This document shows, in pieces, positions 7,970 to 14,538 of a stretch of DNA of 64,000 nt. Positions within the stretch are counted from its first letter, which is position 1. Every line of letters begins with the position of its first letter. A model generated the notes under the pieces. That model worked only from the letters and a program-made list of their open reading frames with translations. It ran no database searches and had not been told where the DNA came from. The stretch comes from Oricola sp. (GTDB lineage: Bacteria > Pseudomonadota > Alphaproteobacteria > Rhizobiales > Rhizobiaceae): assembly GCF_022763245.1 (NCBI RefSeq), contig NZ_JALEGV010000014.1, positions 354,324-418,323 of the forward strand, in the 5' to 3' direction. The position numbers were made by a program, and so were the translations under genes.

Positions 7970-8438
7970 GCCCGGCCAACGCTAAATCGATGTAATGATT
8001 TCTGATATCTTCCGGGTCCAAACGCGAGTTTCGCCCCCGACCAAAATAAGCCCTTTCCCAAGGGGTATCGGGTTCATGGGTTAGTTTGGAAAGCTGCCCG
8101 CCAGACAAATGGCCATACTTCGCCCAAACGTGGTCGATAATACGCCGCTCATTATCTGTAAGTTCCTCACTAATTACAGTCTTTTTCTCCGGATCGACAA
8201 GGGTGTTATGTTTTCCTCGAAAGCCGTACTCTTTAATGTGGTCCCAAATAGACCGAAATACTGGTCCATTATCCCACGCTTGTGGTAGTTCATCGACCAA
8301 CGGATATCCGTTCACGGCCAGATTCCAGCCATTCGCGATGTGAACCAGCTTCTGAATATACATCTGTTGCGGCCACGCTTCATCCGCTCGCCGGCTTAAA
8401 AACTCATTCGCGATGGCAACAGCCCTATGATTAGGCAT
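7953..8438 (-). CDS. Panacea domain (DUF4065/SocA-like) protein, candidate antitoxin
   Basis: 161 aa spanning one Panacea domain. Signatures seen: AIANEFLSRR at the N terminus, MYIQKLVHIANGWNLAVNG (the conserved LQKLxYxAxGW helix), LPQAWDNGPVFRSIWDHIK (the xAWxxGPVxxxxY motif) and a C-terminal ERRIIDHVWAKYGHLSGGQLSKLTH. Panacea proteins act as antitoxins for unrelated toxins in PanAT systems, and one member, SocA, is a proteolytic adaptor. The ATG at 8438 was chosen because it overlaps the upstream stop as TGATG and has GGGAG just upstream. The next gene begins inside its 3' end, so the three cargo genes form one operon. Confidence 0.85.
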   Translation of the reverse strand: MPNHRAVAIANEFLSRRADEAWPQQMYIQKLVHIANGWNLAVNGYPLVDELPQAWDNGPVFRSIWDHIKEYGFRGKHNTLVDPEKKTVISEELTDNERRIIDHVWAKYGHLSGGQLSKLTHEPDTPWERAYFGRGRNSRLDPEDIRNHYIDLALAGRGSAA

Positions 8439-8650
8439 CACTCCCACCTCGCGTTCGCAGCCTTGCGGGCGATCTCGCTCCGTTCCTCGCTGGTCAGCTT
8501 CTCGGCGCGAGCCTTCGCTCCGGCCTTTCCAGAACGGACACGACCAGATTTGTGATTATCTTCGATTTCGCCAGTTGCGATCTTGGCGACCATGACCGAC
8601 ATGCCGATCAGATCGCCGGGGCGTTTCTCGCCCCTCGGTCCTTTGGGCAT
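8438..8650 (-). CDS. Small basic conserved protein, first gene of the IS cargo operon
   Basis: 70 aa from the ATG at 8650 (GGG about 7 nt upstream; a TTG at 8665 is also in frame). The N terminus MPKGPRGEKRPGDLIG and the C-terminal basic pattern GKAGAKARAEKLTSEER followed by SEIARKAANARW are features of small conserved alphaproteobacterial proteins often seen on mobile DNA. The LT.EER..IA.KAA.ARW pattern suggests nucleic-acid contact, but no function is established that I can cite. It could be an autoregulator of the cargo operon. Stop and next start overlap by one base. Confidence 0.7.
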   Translation of the reverse strand: MPKGPRGEKRPGDLIGMSVMVAKIATGEIEDNHKSGRVRSGKAGAKARAEKLTSEERSEIARKAANARWE

Positions 8651-8817
8651 GGTTTTCCCTTTCAACGTGCCGCACCATTACGGCTAAGGGCGCGCGAATA
8701 GAATCGCTCGCTCTTGTCAAGTTTAACTTAACATATGTGCACAGCGTGTGGAATGCGATAGCGACGGTTGACTTTCGCCGTGGAGTGCGCGCGATTCCCG
8801 GCATTTCATCGCTCATT

Positions 8818-8837
8818 TTCAAACTGGGACACTACCG
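8818..8837 (-). repeat. Right terminal inverted repeat of the IS
   Basis: TTCAAACTGGGACACTACCG, the inverted copy of the left end with one mismatch in 20. Homology between the two ends stops immediately inside, as expected for terminal repeats. Confidence 0.85.
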
Positions 8838-8843
8838 GATATA
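8838..8843. repeat. Right copy of candidate target-site duplication (GATATA)
   Basis: Identical to the six bases bordering the left end at 6622-6627. Confidence 0.55.
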
Positions 8844-8944
8844 CGGACGTAAAAACCGCCGGATTCGCGAGTTTCCCTATCGTTATGATATTTTTTGCGA
8901 TTTCTGACTAATCTGGACGGCAACAAACGCGATTCGGAACCGAG

Positions 8945-10873
8945 ATGATCCATGGCCTGATAGCAAACCTAGCCGTCGTAGGGCTCTTTGTCTCCGTCTG
9001 GCTCTTCGCCAAGGAGGCGCTGGTGCGGCATGATCGCCGCAAGCGGGCCGTCGTGCTGGGCGTCCTCATCGGGCTCGGCTCGATCGCGACCATGGCCATG
9101 GCGGTGCGGACCGGTGACGGCGTCCTCTTCGACCTGCGCTTCGCGCTGCTGGCGACGGCCGCCTACATCCAGGGGCCCATCGTCGGCATCATCGCCGGGA
9201 TCGCGGCCATGGCGTTCCGGTTCGCGTCGGGCGGGGCCGGGTGGTTTGCCGGCTGCGTCGGCATCTTCCTCACGGTCCTGATCGGCGTCGCGGCCCACAA
9301 ATGGCTGCCGCTGCGCTGGAACTTCCGGCAATGCGTGCCGCGGGTCCTGCTGGTCACGTTTGCGGCCTCGGTCCTGCCGAACGTCGCCGCCCTGCTCCTG
9401 CCGATCGAGCTGATCGACGCGAGGCTGGGCAGGGCGCTGGCGATGATGACCGTGATGAATTTCATCGGCATGCTGTTCGTCGTCGCGGCCGTCTGGAACG
9501 GCAATCTGCGGCTGAGGGAGCGCGCGCTGATGATTGCGGCGATCGCGCAGGCGCCGGACTATTTCTACGTCAAGGACCGCCAGAGCCGCTTCGTCGCCGT
9601 CAACAAGACGGTCGCCGCGCATCACGATCCGAGCCTCAGGAAGTCGCTGGTCGGCAAGTCGGACCGCGACCTGGAGACCGATCGCGCCGACGAGCTCTTC
9701 GCCGCCGAGCAGGCGCTCATGCAGAAGCCGGAGGGGCAGATGCATCTGCGCGAGACGCTGGACCTGCCGGGAGGCGAGACGCGCGTCTACGAGACCACCA
9801 AGGTTTCGGTCAGCGACGTCGACGGGCAGGTCATCGGCCTGGTCGGCATCACGCGCGACATCACCGACGCGGTGGAGGCGGAACTGCAGCTGCACGAGGA
9901 CCAGCGCCTCTTGGTGTCGATCCTGTCGAAGATGACCGACGGCGTCGCGCTCTTCGACGACGAGGCGCGGCTCGTCTTCTGCAACGACCAGTATCACGCC
10001 TTCTTCTCGCTGACGCGGGACGTCCGCGTTCCCGGCGTCGAGCTGGCCGCGATCCTCAGGGCCGCGGCCGAGCGGCGCGAGCAGCTCGACATCCCCAGGG
10101 ACAATGTCGAGGAGTGGGTGCAGACGGTGGCGCAGGGCATGATGCGCGGCGGCGAGGAGGAAGTCCGCCTGTTCGACGGCCGCACGATCATCGCGCGCAC
10201 CCGGGTCGTTCCGGGCCTGGGCTCGATTTCCGTGGTCTCCGACATCACCGACATGCGGCTCAGCGAGAAGAGGCTCGCCGGGCTCGTGTCGGAGATGGAG
10301 ACGCTGGCGCGCACCGACGGGCTGACCGGCGTGGTCAACCGGCGGGCCTTCGACGAGCAGCTGGAGCGTGAAGTCGCCCGCAGCCGGCGCAACGGCGAAC
10401 CGGTCAGCCTGATCATGCTCGACGTCGACCACTTCAAGGCCTTCAACGATTTTCACGGCCATCCGGAAGGCGACGCCTGCCTCAAGCGCGTCGCCAACAT
10501 CCTCTCCTCGCAGATGCGGCGCGGGTCGGACATGCTTGCGCGCTATGGCGGCGAGGAGTTCGGCGTCGTGCTGCCCGACACCGACGAGGACGGCGCGCTG
10601 GTCTTCGCCGAAACGCTGCGGACGGCGGTCGAGGCGGCCGGCATCGCGCACGGCGCGTCGGAAGCCGGCGTGGTGACGGCGAGCCTCGGTGTCGCGACGC
10701 TTCCCGCCGGCGTCACCGGCCTGTCGGCGGCCGACCTCCTGAAGATGGCCGACATCGCCCTCTACGGCGCCAAGCGCAACGGCCGCAACCGCGTCATGCA
10801 GTATTCCCGCCTGCTCGGCTCCGTCATCGCCGACCCCGCCGAGGACCAGTCGCCCGGCCGCAAGGTCTGCTGA
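8945..10873 (+). CDS. Membrane-bound diguanylate cyclase (5TM-PAS-PAS-GGDEF)
   Basis: 642 aa. The N terminus is a six-helix hydrophobic region with GDGVLFDLRFALLATAAYIQGPIVGIIAG-type spacing typical of the LytS-like 5TMR sensor (residues about 1-185). A first PAS domain follows (about 195-315, with FYVKDRQSRFVAVN and ITRDITDAVEAE), then a second PAS (about 320-440), then a GGDEF domain. The catalytic signature is GGEEF at 535-539 (RYGGEEF), with TDGLTGVVNRRAFDE and LDVDHFKAFND upstream, so it should make cyclic-di-GMP. There is no EAL domain. It starts 107 bp from the right end of the IS, so its upstream control region may have been altered by the insertion. Confidence 0.92.
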   Translation: MIHGLIANLAVVGLFVSVWLFAKEALVRHDRRKRAVVLGVLIGLGSIATMAMAVRTGDGVLFDLRFALLATAAYIQGPIVGIIAGIAAMAFRFASGGAGWFAGCVGIFLTVLIGVAAHKWLPLRWNFRQCVPRVLLVTFAASVLPNVAALLLPIELIDARLGRALAMMTVMNFIGMLFVVAAVWNGNLRLRERALMIAAIAQAPDYFYVKDRQSRFVAVNKTVAAHHDPSLRKSLVGKSDRDLETDRADELFAAEQALMQKPEGQMHLRETLDLPGGETRVYETTKVSVSDVDGQVIGLVGITRDITDAVEAELQLHEDQRLLVSILSKMTDGVALFDDEARLVFCNDQYHAFFSLTRDVRVPGVELAAILRAAAERREQLDIPRDNVEEWVQTVAQGMMRGGEEEVRLFDGRTIIARTRVVPGLGSISVVSDITDMRLSEKRLAGLVSEMETLARTDGLTGVVNRRAFDEQLEREVARSRRNGEPVSLIMLDVDHFKAFNDFHGHPEGDACLKRVANILSSQMRRGSDMLARYGGEEFGVVLPDTDEDGALVFAETLRTAVEAAGIAHGASEAGVVTASLGVATLPAGVTGLSAADLLKMADIALYGAKRNGRNRVMQYSRLLGSVIADPAEDQSPGRKVC

Positions 10874-10892
10874 AGGCGCCGCGACGGCGCCT
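10874..10892 (+). terminator. GC-rich hairpin directly after the GGDEF gene
   Basis: AGGCGCC-GCGAC-GGCGCCT, a perfect 7-bp stem starting immediately after the stop codon. There is no T-run, so termination efficiency is doubtful. Confidence 0.35.
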
Positions 10893-11300
10893 GCCGGACG
10901 CCCTTGAAATCGGCGCGGCGCATCTTACATGTCCTTCACCGGACAATCGCCGCCTGGGCTCCTTCCAGATGTGTCGCGAGGTCTTGCGCGTTGGCCGGCA
11001 GAGAACCGATCGACAGTCTGGCGACCACGGATGTACTGGCGCCTCACGGGTCTCGGTGAACGAGGGAAGCGGGCAGACGCCCGCTTTTTTTGTTTCCGGC
11101 TGAAATGTTTTTCTCACTCCATGAATGATTTGCCTTGAACAAGCCACATTATGGGCCTACATAAGGACATCGTTCTTTTGGCCAGCTTTGGCTTTTCGCG
11201 GCGTCAATGCTTTCGACCCGCCATCTCTTTCCAAATTCTCGATATGTGATTGTGTCCGCATGTTGCGGCACGACGCGATTTATTCTTAGGAACTACTCAC
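10893..11300. other. Intergenic region with an orphan terminator before the cold-shock gene
   Basis: About 400 bp without a convincing gene. It contains a strong intrinsic terminator at 11068-11092 that lies almost 200 bp after the GGDEF gene with no plus-strand gene in between, so a small transcript may end there. The last 150 bp, relatively AT-rich, must hold the promoter and long leader of the cold-shock gene. Confidence 0.5.
11068..11092 (+). terminator. Rho-independent terminator without an obvious upstream gene
   Basis: AGCGGGC-AGAC-GCCCGCT followed by a run of seven T. A perfect 7-bp stem with a tetraloop, oriented to stop plus-strand transcripts. Confidence 0.8.
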
Positions 11301-11507
11301 ATGCAAACTGGTACCGTGAAATTCTACAATGGCCAGAAGGGCTTTGGCTTCATCACCCCGGAAGACGGCGGCAAGGATGTCTTCGTCCATATCAGCGCGC
11401 TCGACCGCGCCGGCCTGGGTGGCCTCGTCGAAGGCCAGAAGCTGGGCTTCGAGCTCGAGACCGGTCGCGACGGTCGCACGAACGCGGCAAACATTCAGTC
11501 GCTCTGA
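11301..11507 (+). CDS. cspA: Cold-shock protein (CspA family)
   Basis: 68-aa single cold-shock domain. RNP1 is seen as KGFGFI (residues about 14-19) and RNP2 as DVFVHIS (about 27-33), with the expected aromatic residues for binding single-stranded RNA or DNA. The start at 11301 (MQTGTVKFYN) fits the family and has AGGA about 12 nt upstream; an in-frame ATG at 11250 would add an unusual tail. A leader of more than 100 nt and a strong terminator just downstream are usual for csp genes. It is followed by a small conserved gene and rpsU. Confidence 0.95.
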   Translation: MQTGTVKFYNGQKGFGFITPEDGGKDVFVHISALDRAGLGGLVEGQKLGFELETGRDGRTNAANIQSL

Positions 11508-11568
11508 TTGCGCAGCCCGGACGGAGGTCATCTCGCGATACCGATGTCCGGCGTCTTTCATCATATGA

Positions 11569-11594
11569 AGCGGGGAATGGTCCCCGCTTTTTTT
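11569..11594 (+). terminator. Rho-independent terminator after cspA
   Basis: AGCGGGGA-ATGG-TCCCCGCT followed by seven T. An 8-bp perfect stem about 60 nt after the cspA stop and just ahead of the next gene. Confidence 0.88.
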
Positions 11595-11611
11595 GTTTTC
11601 GGAGCACCAGT

Positions 11612-11848
11612 ATGCCTGGCCACAATTTCACCCTCGGCGATATCGTCTGCTTTCAAAGCCGCGCGCCCGTCAAACTCCCGGATTCCTTTGAGGTGACGGC
11701 GCTGATGCCGCAGCGCGACGGCGTCGTCCAATACAAGATCAAGAGCGAATACGAACGGTTCGAACGCGTGGTCCAGGAAGACGACATCGAGCTGGTTCAT
11801 TCCGACCGCCCCGCCAACAGCAATGTCCCCCGGCATCTGCGCAACTGA
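11612..11848 (+). CDS. Conserved hypothetical protein between cspA and rpsU
   Basis: 78 aa starting MPGHNFTLGDIVCFQ at an ATG with GGAG about 8 nt upstream. The sequence has the look of a small beta-rich fold: GDIVCF, then FEVTALMPQRDGVVQYKIKS and FERVVQEDDIELV, spaced like strands of an SH3/KOW-like barrel. I recall relatives next to cold-shock genes in rhizobia but no assigned function. It starts only 18 nt after the cspA terminator, so it may be expressed by readthrough and linked to the cold-shock response. Confidence 0.75.
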   Translation: MPGHNFTLGDIVCFQSRAPVKLPDSFEVTALMPQRDGVVQYKIKSEYERFERVVQEDDIELVHSDRPANSNVPRHLRN

Positions 11849-11882
11849 TTGACGGCGCCGCCGTCGGAAAGGACAGATCACC

Positions 11883-12137
11883 ATGCAGGTTCTCGTCAGG
11901 GACAACAATGTCGACCAGGCGCTCCGCGTCCTGAAGAAAAAGCTGCAGCGCGAAGGCATGTTCCGGGAAATGAAGGCCCGGCGTTCCTATGAAAAGCCGT
12001 CCGAAAAACGGGCGCGCGAGAAGCAGGAAGCCATTCGCCGCAGCCGCAAGGCGGCGCGCAAGCTGGCGCAGCGCGAGGGATTGCTGCCCGGCCCGAAACG
12101 CAAACCGCGTCCGGTGGCTGCGCGCCCCGCACGCTAA
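11883..12137 (+). CDS. rpsU: 30S ribosomal protein S21
   Basis: 84 aa, rich in Arg and Lys. It begins [20 protein letters not shown], followed by [20 protein letters not shown], the S21 signature, and continues as a basic helix ([19 protein letters not shown]). The C-terminal basic extension ending RPVAARPAR is longer than the 71 aa of E. coli S21, as is common in alphaproteobacteria. S21 acts on the small subunit near the 3' end of 16S rRNA during initiation. AAAGGA lies about 10 nt upstream of the ATG. Clustering with cspA is seen in several Hyphomicrobiales. Confidence 0.96.
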   Translation: MQVLVRDNNVDQALRVLKKKLQREGMFREMKARRSYEKPSEKRAREKQEAIRRSRKAARKLAQREGLLPGPKRKPRPVAARPAR

Positions 12138-12146
12138 GGAGAAACA

Positions 12147-12380
12147 ATGGTGCAATTGACCAAGGACACGCTGTTCAAGCCTACGCGGTCGGAGACCAAG
12201 ATGTCCAACACGGACATGGCCGCACGTTCCATCGCCGACAAGGAAGCGGATGCGCGGACCCAGAAGACCGCGCGCCTGCGTGCGTTGCGGCTCGCGAAGG
12301 AAGCCGAAGAGAGCGCGGAGACCCCCGAGGGCAAGCGGGCGAAAGCCGGCAAGGGCCGAGCCCGCCGCATTCGCGGCTGA
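12147..12380 (+). CDS. Conserved small basic protein downstream of rpsU
   Basis: 77 aa with a strong AAGGAG site 6 nt upstream of ATG, 9 nt after the rpsU stop, so it is very probably co-transcribed. Composition is Lys/Ala/Arg-rich with a central SNTDMAARSIADKEADART and a helical stretch RLRALRLAKEAEES, ending in KGRARRIRG. No domain is recognised. Association with S21 and a csp gene suggests a role in translation or cold adaptation, which is inference only. Confidence 0.7.
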   Translation: MVQLTKDTLFKPTRSETKMSNTDMAARSIADKEADARTQKTARLRALRLAKEAEESAETPEGKRAKAGKGRARRIRG

Positions 12381-12433
12381 CGGCACCGGCCGTTCGCCGC
12401 CGACAGTCTCGGGGGCGCGGTCCCGGCGTTTCC

Positions 12434-13249
12434 CTATTTCTGCAACGCCGTGACATCATACGTCCACACCCGAAACGACTTCAGCAAATGCTGGCCGAAG
12501 GAGTTGATCAGTGGCACGTCGGCAGCGTCTCGGCCGCGCGCCACTACTATCCGTCCGATGCGCGGAATGTTGTTGCGCGGGTCGAATGTTATCCATTCTC
12601 CGCCGAGATAGACCTCCATCCAGGCTGAGAAATCCATCGGATCCAGGATAGGCACTCCGATATCCCCGAGATGCCCGTTCACATACCGCGCCGGGATATT
12701 CATGCAGCGGCAGAACGTGATCGCCAGATGGGCGAAATCGCGGCAAACGCCGACTTTCTCGACATAGGCTTCCTCGGCGGTGCGTGTCGCCCGTGCGTTC
12801 ATGTAGTCGAAGGAAAGGTGGTTGTTGACGTAGTCACAGATCGCCTGCACGCGCGCCCAGCCGGGCGGTAAAGTGCCGAACAAGTCCCACGCCGTTTGAC
12901 TAAGCTTGTCAGTTTCGCAGTATCGGCTCCCGAGCAGATAAGTCAGACAGTCGTCAGGCAATTCGGCGACCGGAATCTCCGCCAGATCTGGCCTTACCGG
13001 GTCCAACTCGCCCGTATCCTCCACGGTGCCGTCGGCCCAGATCGAAAAGTCGCCCGCGGGCGCGACGAAACGTCGACACCGGTTGCCGAACAGGTCGACA
13101 TAGGTATGGGTTTCGACAGCCGGCGTCGTCACTATCCGTTGCGGTGCCTGCAGCGTGGCTTCCCGCTCGGGGCGGATTTCCATGAGGCAGACCATCGGCG
13201 TGGGCTGTTCGCACGTTACAGTTAGATCGTAGCCAAATCGGATGAACAT
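12434..13249 (-). CDS. Transglutaminase-like cysteine-protease-fold protein
   Basis: 271 aa with a transglutaminase-like core. The nucleophile region is VEKVGVCRDFAHLAITFCR (Cys near 172), followed by PARYVNGHLGDIGV and MDFSAWMEVYLGGEWITFD. In classic members the motif before AW is a catalytic His (HAW); here it is Ser (FSAW), which I recall in a rhizobial sub-family, so another residue may complete the site. The Asp is present in TFDPRNN. The N-terminal beta domain (1-130) resembles the transglutaminase N-terminal extension. No signal peptide is seen. It may be a protease or amidase; the substrate is unknown. Confidence 0.82.
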   Translation of the reverse strand: MFIRFGYDLTVTCEQPTPMVCLMEIRPEREATLQAPQRIVTTPAVETHTYVDLFGNRCRRFVAPAGDFSIWADGTVEDTGELDPVRPDLAEIPVAELPDDCLTYLLGSRYCETDKLSQTAWDLFGTLPPGWARVQAICDYVNNHLSFDYMNARATRTAEEAYVEKVGVCRDFAHLAITFCRCMNIPARYVNGHLGDIGVPILDPMDFSAWMEVYLGGEWITFDPRNNIPRIGRIVVARGRDAADVPLINSFGQHLLKSFRVWTYDVTALQK

Positions 13250-13252
13250 GGG

Positions 13253-13522
13253 TTAGGACCGCAAATCCTCGTTTGAAAGAAAATAGGAAGATCGCCCACC
13301 CTTCTGGTAGGCGGCTTGCGCTGCGGCATGGATTGCATCGAGGTTCTGGTAAAAGGCGCCGAGATAGTCGGTTTCCCCTCCGCTGTCCTCAATGCCCGGC
13401 GAATAGAACGCGTCGAGTTCTATGCGAAACGACACGGCTTTCGAGCCGTCATGTGCAACAAAGCGCATCTGCTGGCGCCTGTGATCGAAGTAGCTCATAT
13501 CATCGAGGAATTTCAGTGCCAT
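13253..13522 (-). CDS. DUF1488-family small protein
   Basis: 89 aa beginning MALKFLDDMSYFDHRRQQMRF, a pattern (LxFxDxSxxYDxxRxxVRF) typical of DUF1488, followed by AVSFRIELDAFYSPG and a C-terminal helix. The start at 13522 has GGGAG about 8 nt upstream and is preferred over a longer upstream frame that overlaps another gene. Function is unknown. It ends 3 nt before the transglutaminase-like gene, and the two probably share a transcript. Confidence 0.72.
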   Translation of the reverse strand: MALKFLDDMSYFDHRRQQMRFVAHDGSKAVSFRIELDAFYSPGIEDSGGETDYLGAFYQNLDAIHAAAQAAYQKGGRSSYFLSNEDLRS

Positions 13523-13556
13523 GCTATCTCCCGCCGGATGGTTGCGTTCCCCAATG

Positions 13557-13682
13557 TCACTTTTTTCTACCGGAAGGTGTGACGGTCTCGATCGGCGTCG
13601 TGCTGCCGGAGGCGAGCACGGCTTCCTTCGGCTGTTTGGGCTTCCGGATTTCGCGGTTCCCGCGTTTCTGGCCTTTTGCCAT
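13557..13682 (-). CDS. 41-aa basic MAKGQ-type peptide
   Basis: A short gene starting MAKGQKRGNREIRKPKQPKE with GGAG 7 nt upstream of the ATG, ending PSGRKK. The MAKGQ..SNRE.RKPK start is a small protein type I recall from many rhizobial genomes; no function is known to me. It sits 34 nt upstream of the DUF1488 gene on the same strand, and its frame excludes the longer reading of that gene. Confidence 0.7.
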   Translation of the reverse strand: MAKGQKRGNREIRKPKQPKEAVLASGSTTPIETVTPSGRKK

Positions 13683-13712
13683 GCAATGTCTCCTCGTTCG
13701 TTTTCTGATGAA

Positions 13713-13991
13713 TCAATCGACGCCCTTGGTTGCCTGTTCGCGGTCGAGTTCAAGGGCTGCACAAAGTTGCCCGTAGTCGATCTCGAACCTAACTCGGCTG
13801 CATATTCCTGGGCTTGAGAGAGGGAGATAGAGATAGGTGGCGACGCGTTGCCAAACGACCCAGTTCAATCCCTCGATGACCTCGTCCATCTCCATCAATT
13901 CATAGGAGCCTGCCGCGTGGACATTGCCAGAACCTGTGAGCGAGAAGGGGAATTGAAACCGAACTGTGGAATGGCGTGTGCGCGTTCGCAT
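13713..13991 (-). CDS. Conserved hypothetical protein (rhizobial, about 90 aa)
   Basis: 92 aa, MRTRTRHSTVRFQFPFSLTG at the N terminus, then YELMEMDEVIEGLNWVVWQR and TYLYLPLSSPG. The arrangement (a hydrophobic FPFSL followed by AGSYELMEMDE, then WxRxATxLxLP) matches small Hyphomicrobiales proteins of unknown role. It belongs to a run of small minus-strand genes here. The C terminus (LCAALELDREQ) looks helical. No signal peptide or membrane helix is convincing. Confidence 0.65.
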   Translation of the reverse strand: MRTRTRHSTVRFQFPFSLTGSGNVHAAGSYELMEMDEVIEGLNWVVWQRVATYLYLPLSSPGICSRVRFEIDYGQLCAALELDREQATKGVD

Positions 13992-14066
13992 CGATGCTCC
14001 TGCCTTGGCGGGTATCCGCCGTTGGAATGCATCACTGGTCGCCGATGCCGCGCAGGAACTTTCAGC

Positions 14067-14100
14067 AACGCCGCCCCATCCTGATAGAGGCGGCGTTTTT
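14067..14100 (+). terminator. Orphan Rho-independent terminator, plus strand
   Basis: AACGCCGCC-13 nt loop-GGCGGCGTT with five T. All nearby genes are on the minus strand, so this is correctly oriented only for an unannotated plus-strand transcript, possibly a small RNA arising in 13992-14066 or antisense to the preceding gene. Confidence 0.65.
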
Positions 14101-14151
14101 CGTTTGCGGGGAGCTCACCGTCGCTCCACATTGAGGTTTATTGGTGGCGTC

Positions 14152-14538
14152 CTAGCTGTTGTCGGCGCCTGTAGGCACGGGTTGCGCCATGGGCGGCAAG
14201 GCATCCATTTTCGCCAGTTGCTTGGCGCAGGCATCTGCGACGCCCAGAATACCCCCATCGATACCGGGAAAGCTCGCCCAACCGCCTTCCACAATGAGTT
14301 GGTCGCGCTCCCAGCTCTTTGTCTTTTTCAACTTGGCGAATTGCGCGACGGCGTCGGGGTCCGCGGCGAACTTGTTGACGCAAAACTTTGCGACGACTTG
14401 TGTCCGCGCCTCTCGCACGGACGCGCTTGCAGTGCCAGCAGTGACCCAGCCGCCGAAGCTGAAGCCGATAACGGCGAGCGCGGCAGCCCCGGCCGCCGCG
14501 CCGGTGAGCGCGGGGCTTATCCACGAAGGGATTTGCAT
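14152..14538 (-). CDS. Hypothetical membrane-anchored or exported protein
   Basis: 128 aa from the ATG at 14538; a longer in-frame start at 14652 would add 38 residues that look non-coding. The N terminus MQIPSWISPALTGAAAGAAA continues into ALAVIGFSFGGWV, a single membrane helix or uncleaved signal. The remaining part includes ARTQVVAKFCVNKFAADPDA and GVADACAKQLAKMDAL; two Cys could form a disulfide in the periplasm. Relatives with the same layout are common in rhizobia but unnamed. Confidence 0.65.
   Translation of the reverse strand: MQIPSWISPALTGAAAGAAALAVIGFSFGGWVTAGTASASVREARTQVVAKFCVNKFAADPDAVAQFAKLKKTKSWERDQLIVEGGWASFPGIDGGILGVADACAKQLAKMDALPPMAQPVPTGADNS

Larger units (their letters stand above)
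6628..8837 (-). mobile_element. Insertion sequence (IS1-like transposase) with three cargo genes
   Basis: A 2.2-kb unit bounded by inverted repeats CGGTAGTGTCTCAGTTTGAA (left) and the complement of TTCAAACTGGGACACTACCG (right), 19 of 20 matching, and flanked by GATATA on both sides. The left part is a transposase pseudogene whose stop lies inside the left repeat. The right part carries a 70-aa basic protein gene, a Panacea/DUF4065 gene and a coiled-coil membrane protein gene, all on the minus strand. The cargo is visibly AT-richer than the flanking genome. The element separates the metA promoter from the GGDEF gene. The family name is by resemblance of the transposase C terminus to IS1-type enzymes; an IS1595-like assignment is not excluded. 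Confidence 0.85.

Noticed and set aside
4905..8837. tRNA-Arg as attachment site for a genomic island ending at the IS
   Set aside because: No integrase, no repeat of the tRNA 3' end downstream, and metA with its riboswitch lies between them.
13895..14131. 78-codon minus-strand frame with the stretch ANEKRRLYQDGAALLK
   Set aside because: It overlaps the better-supported 13713-13991 gene by about 100 bp and crosses the terminator at 14067-14100; no family known.
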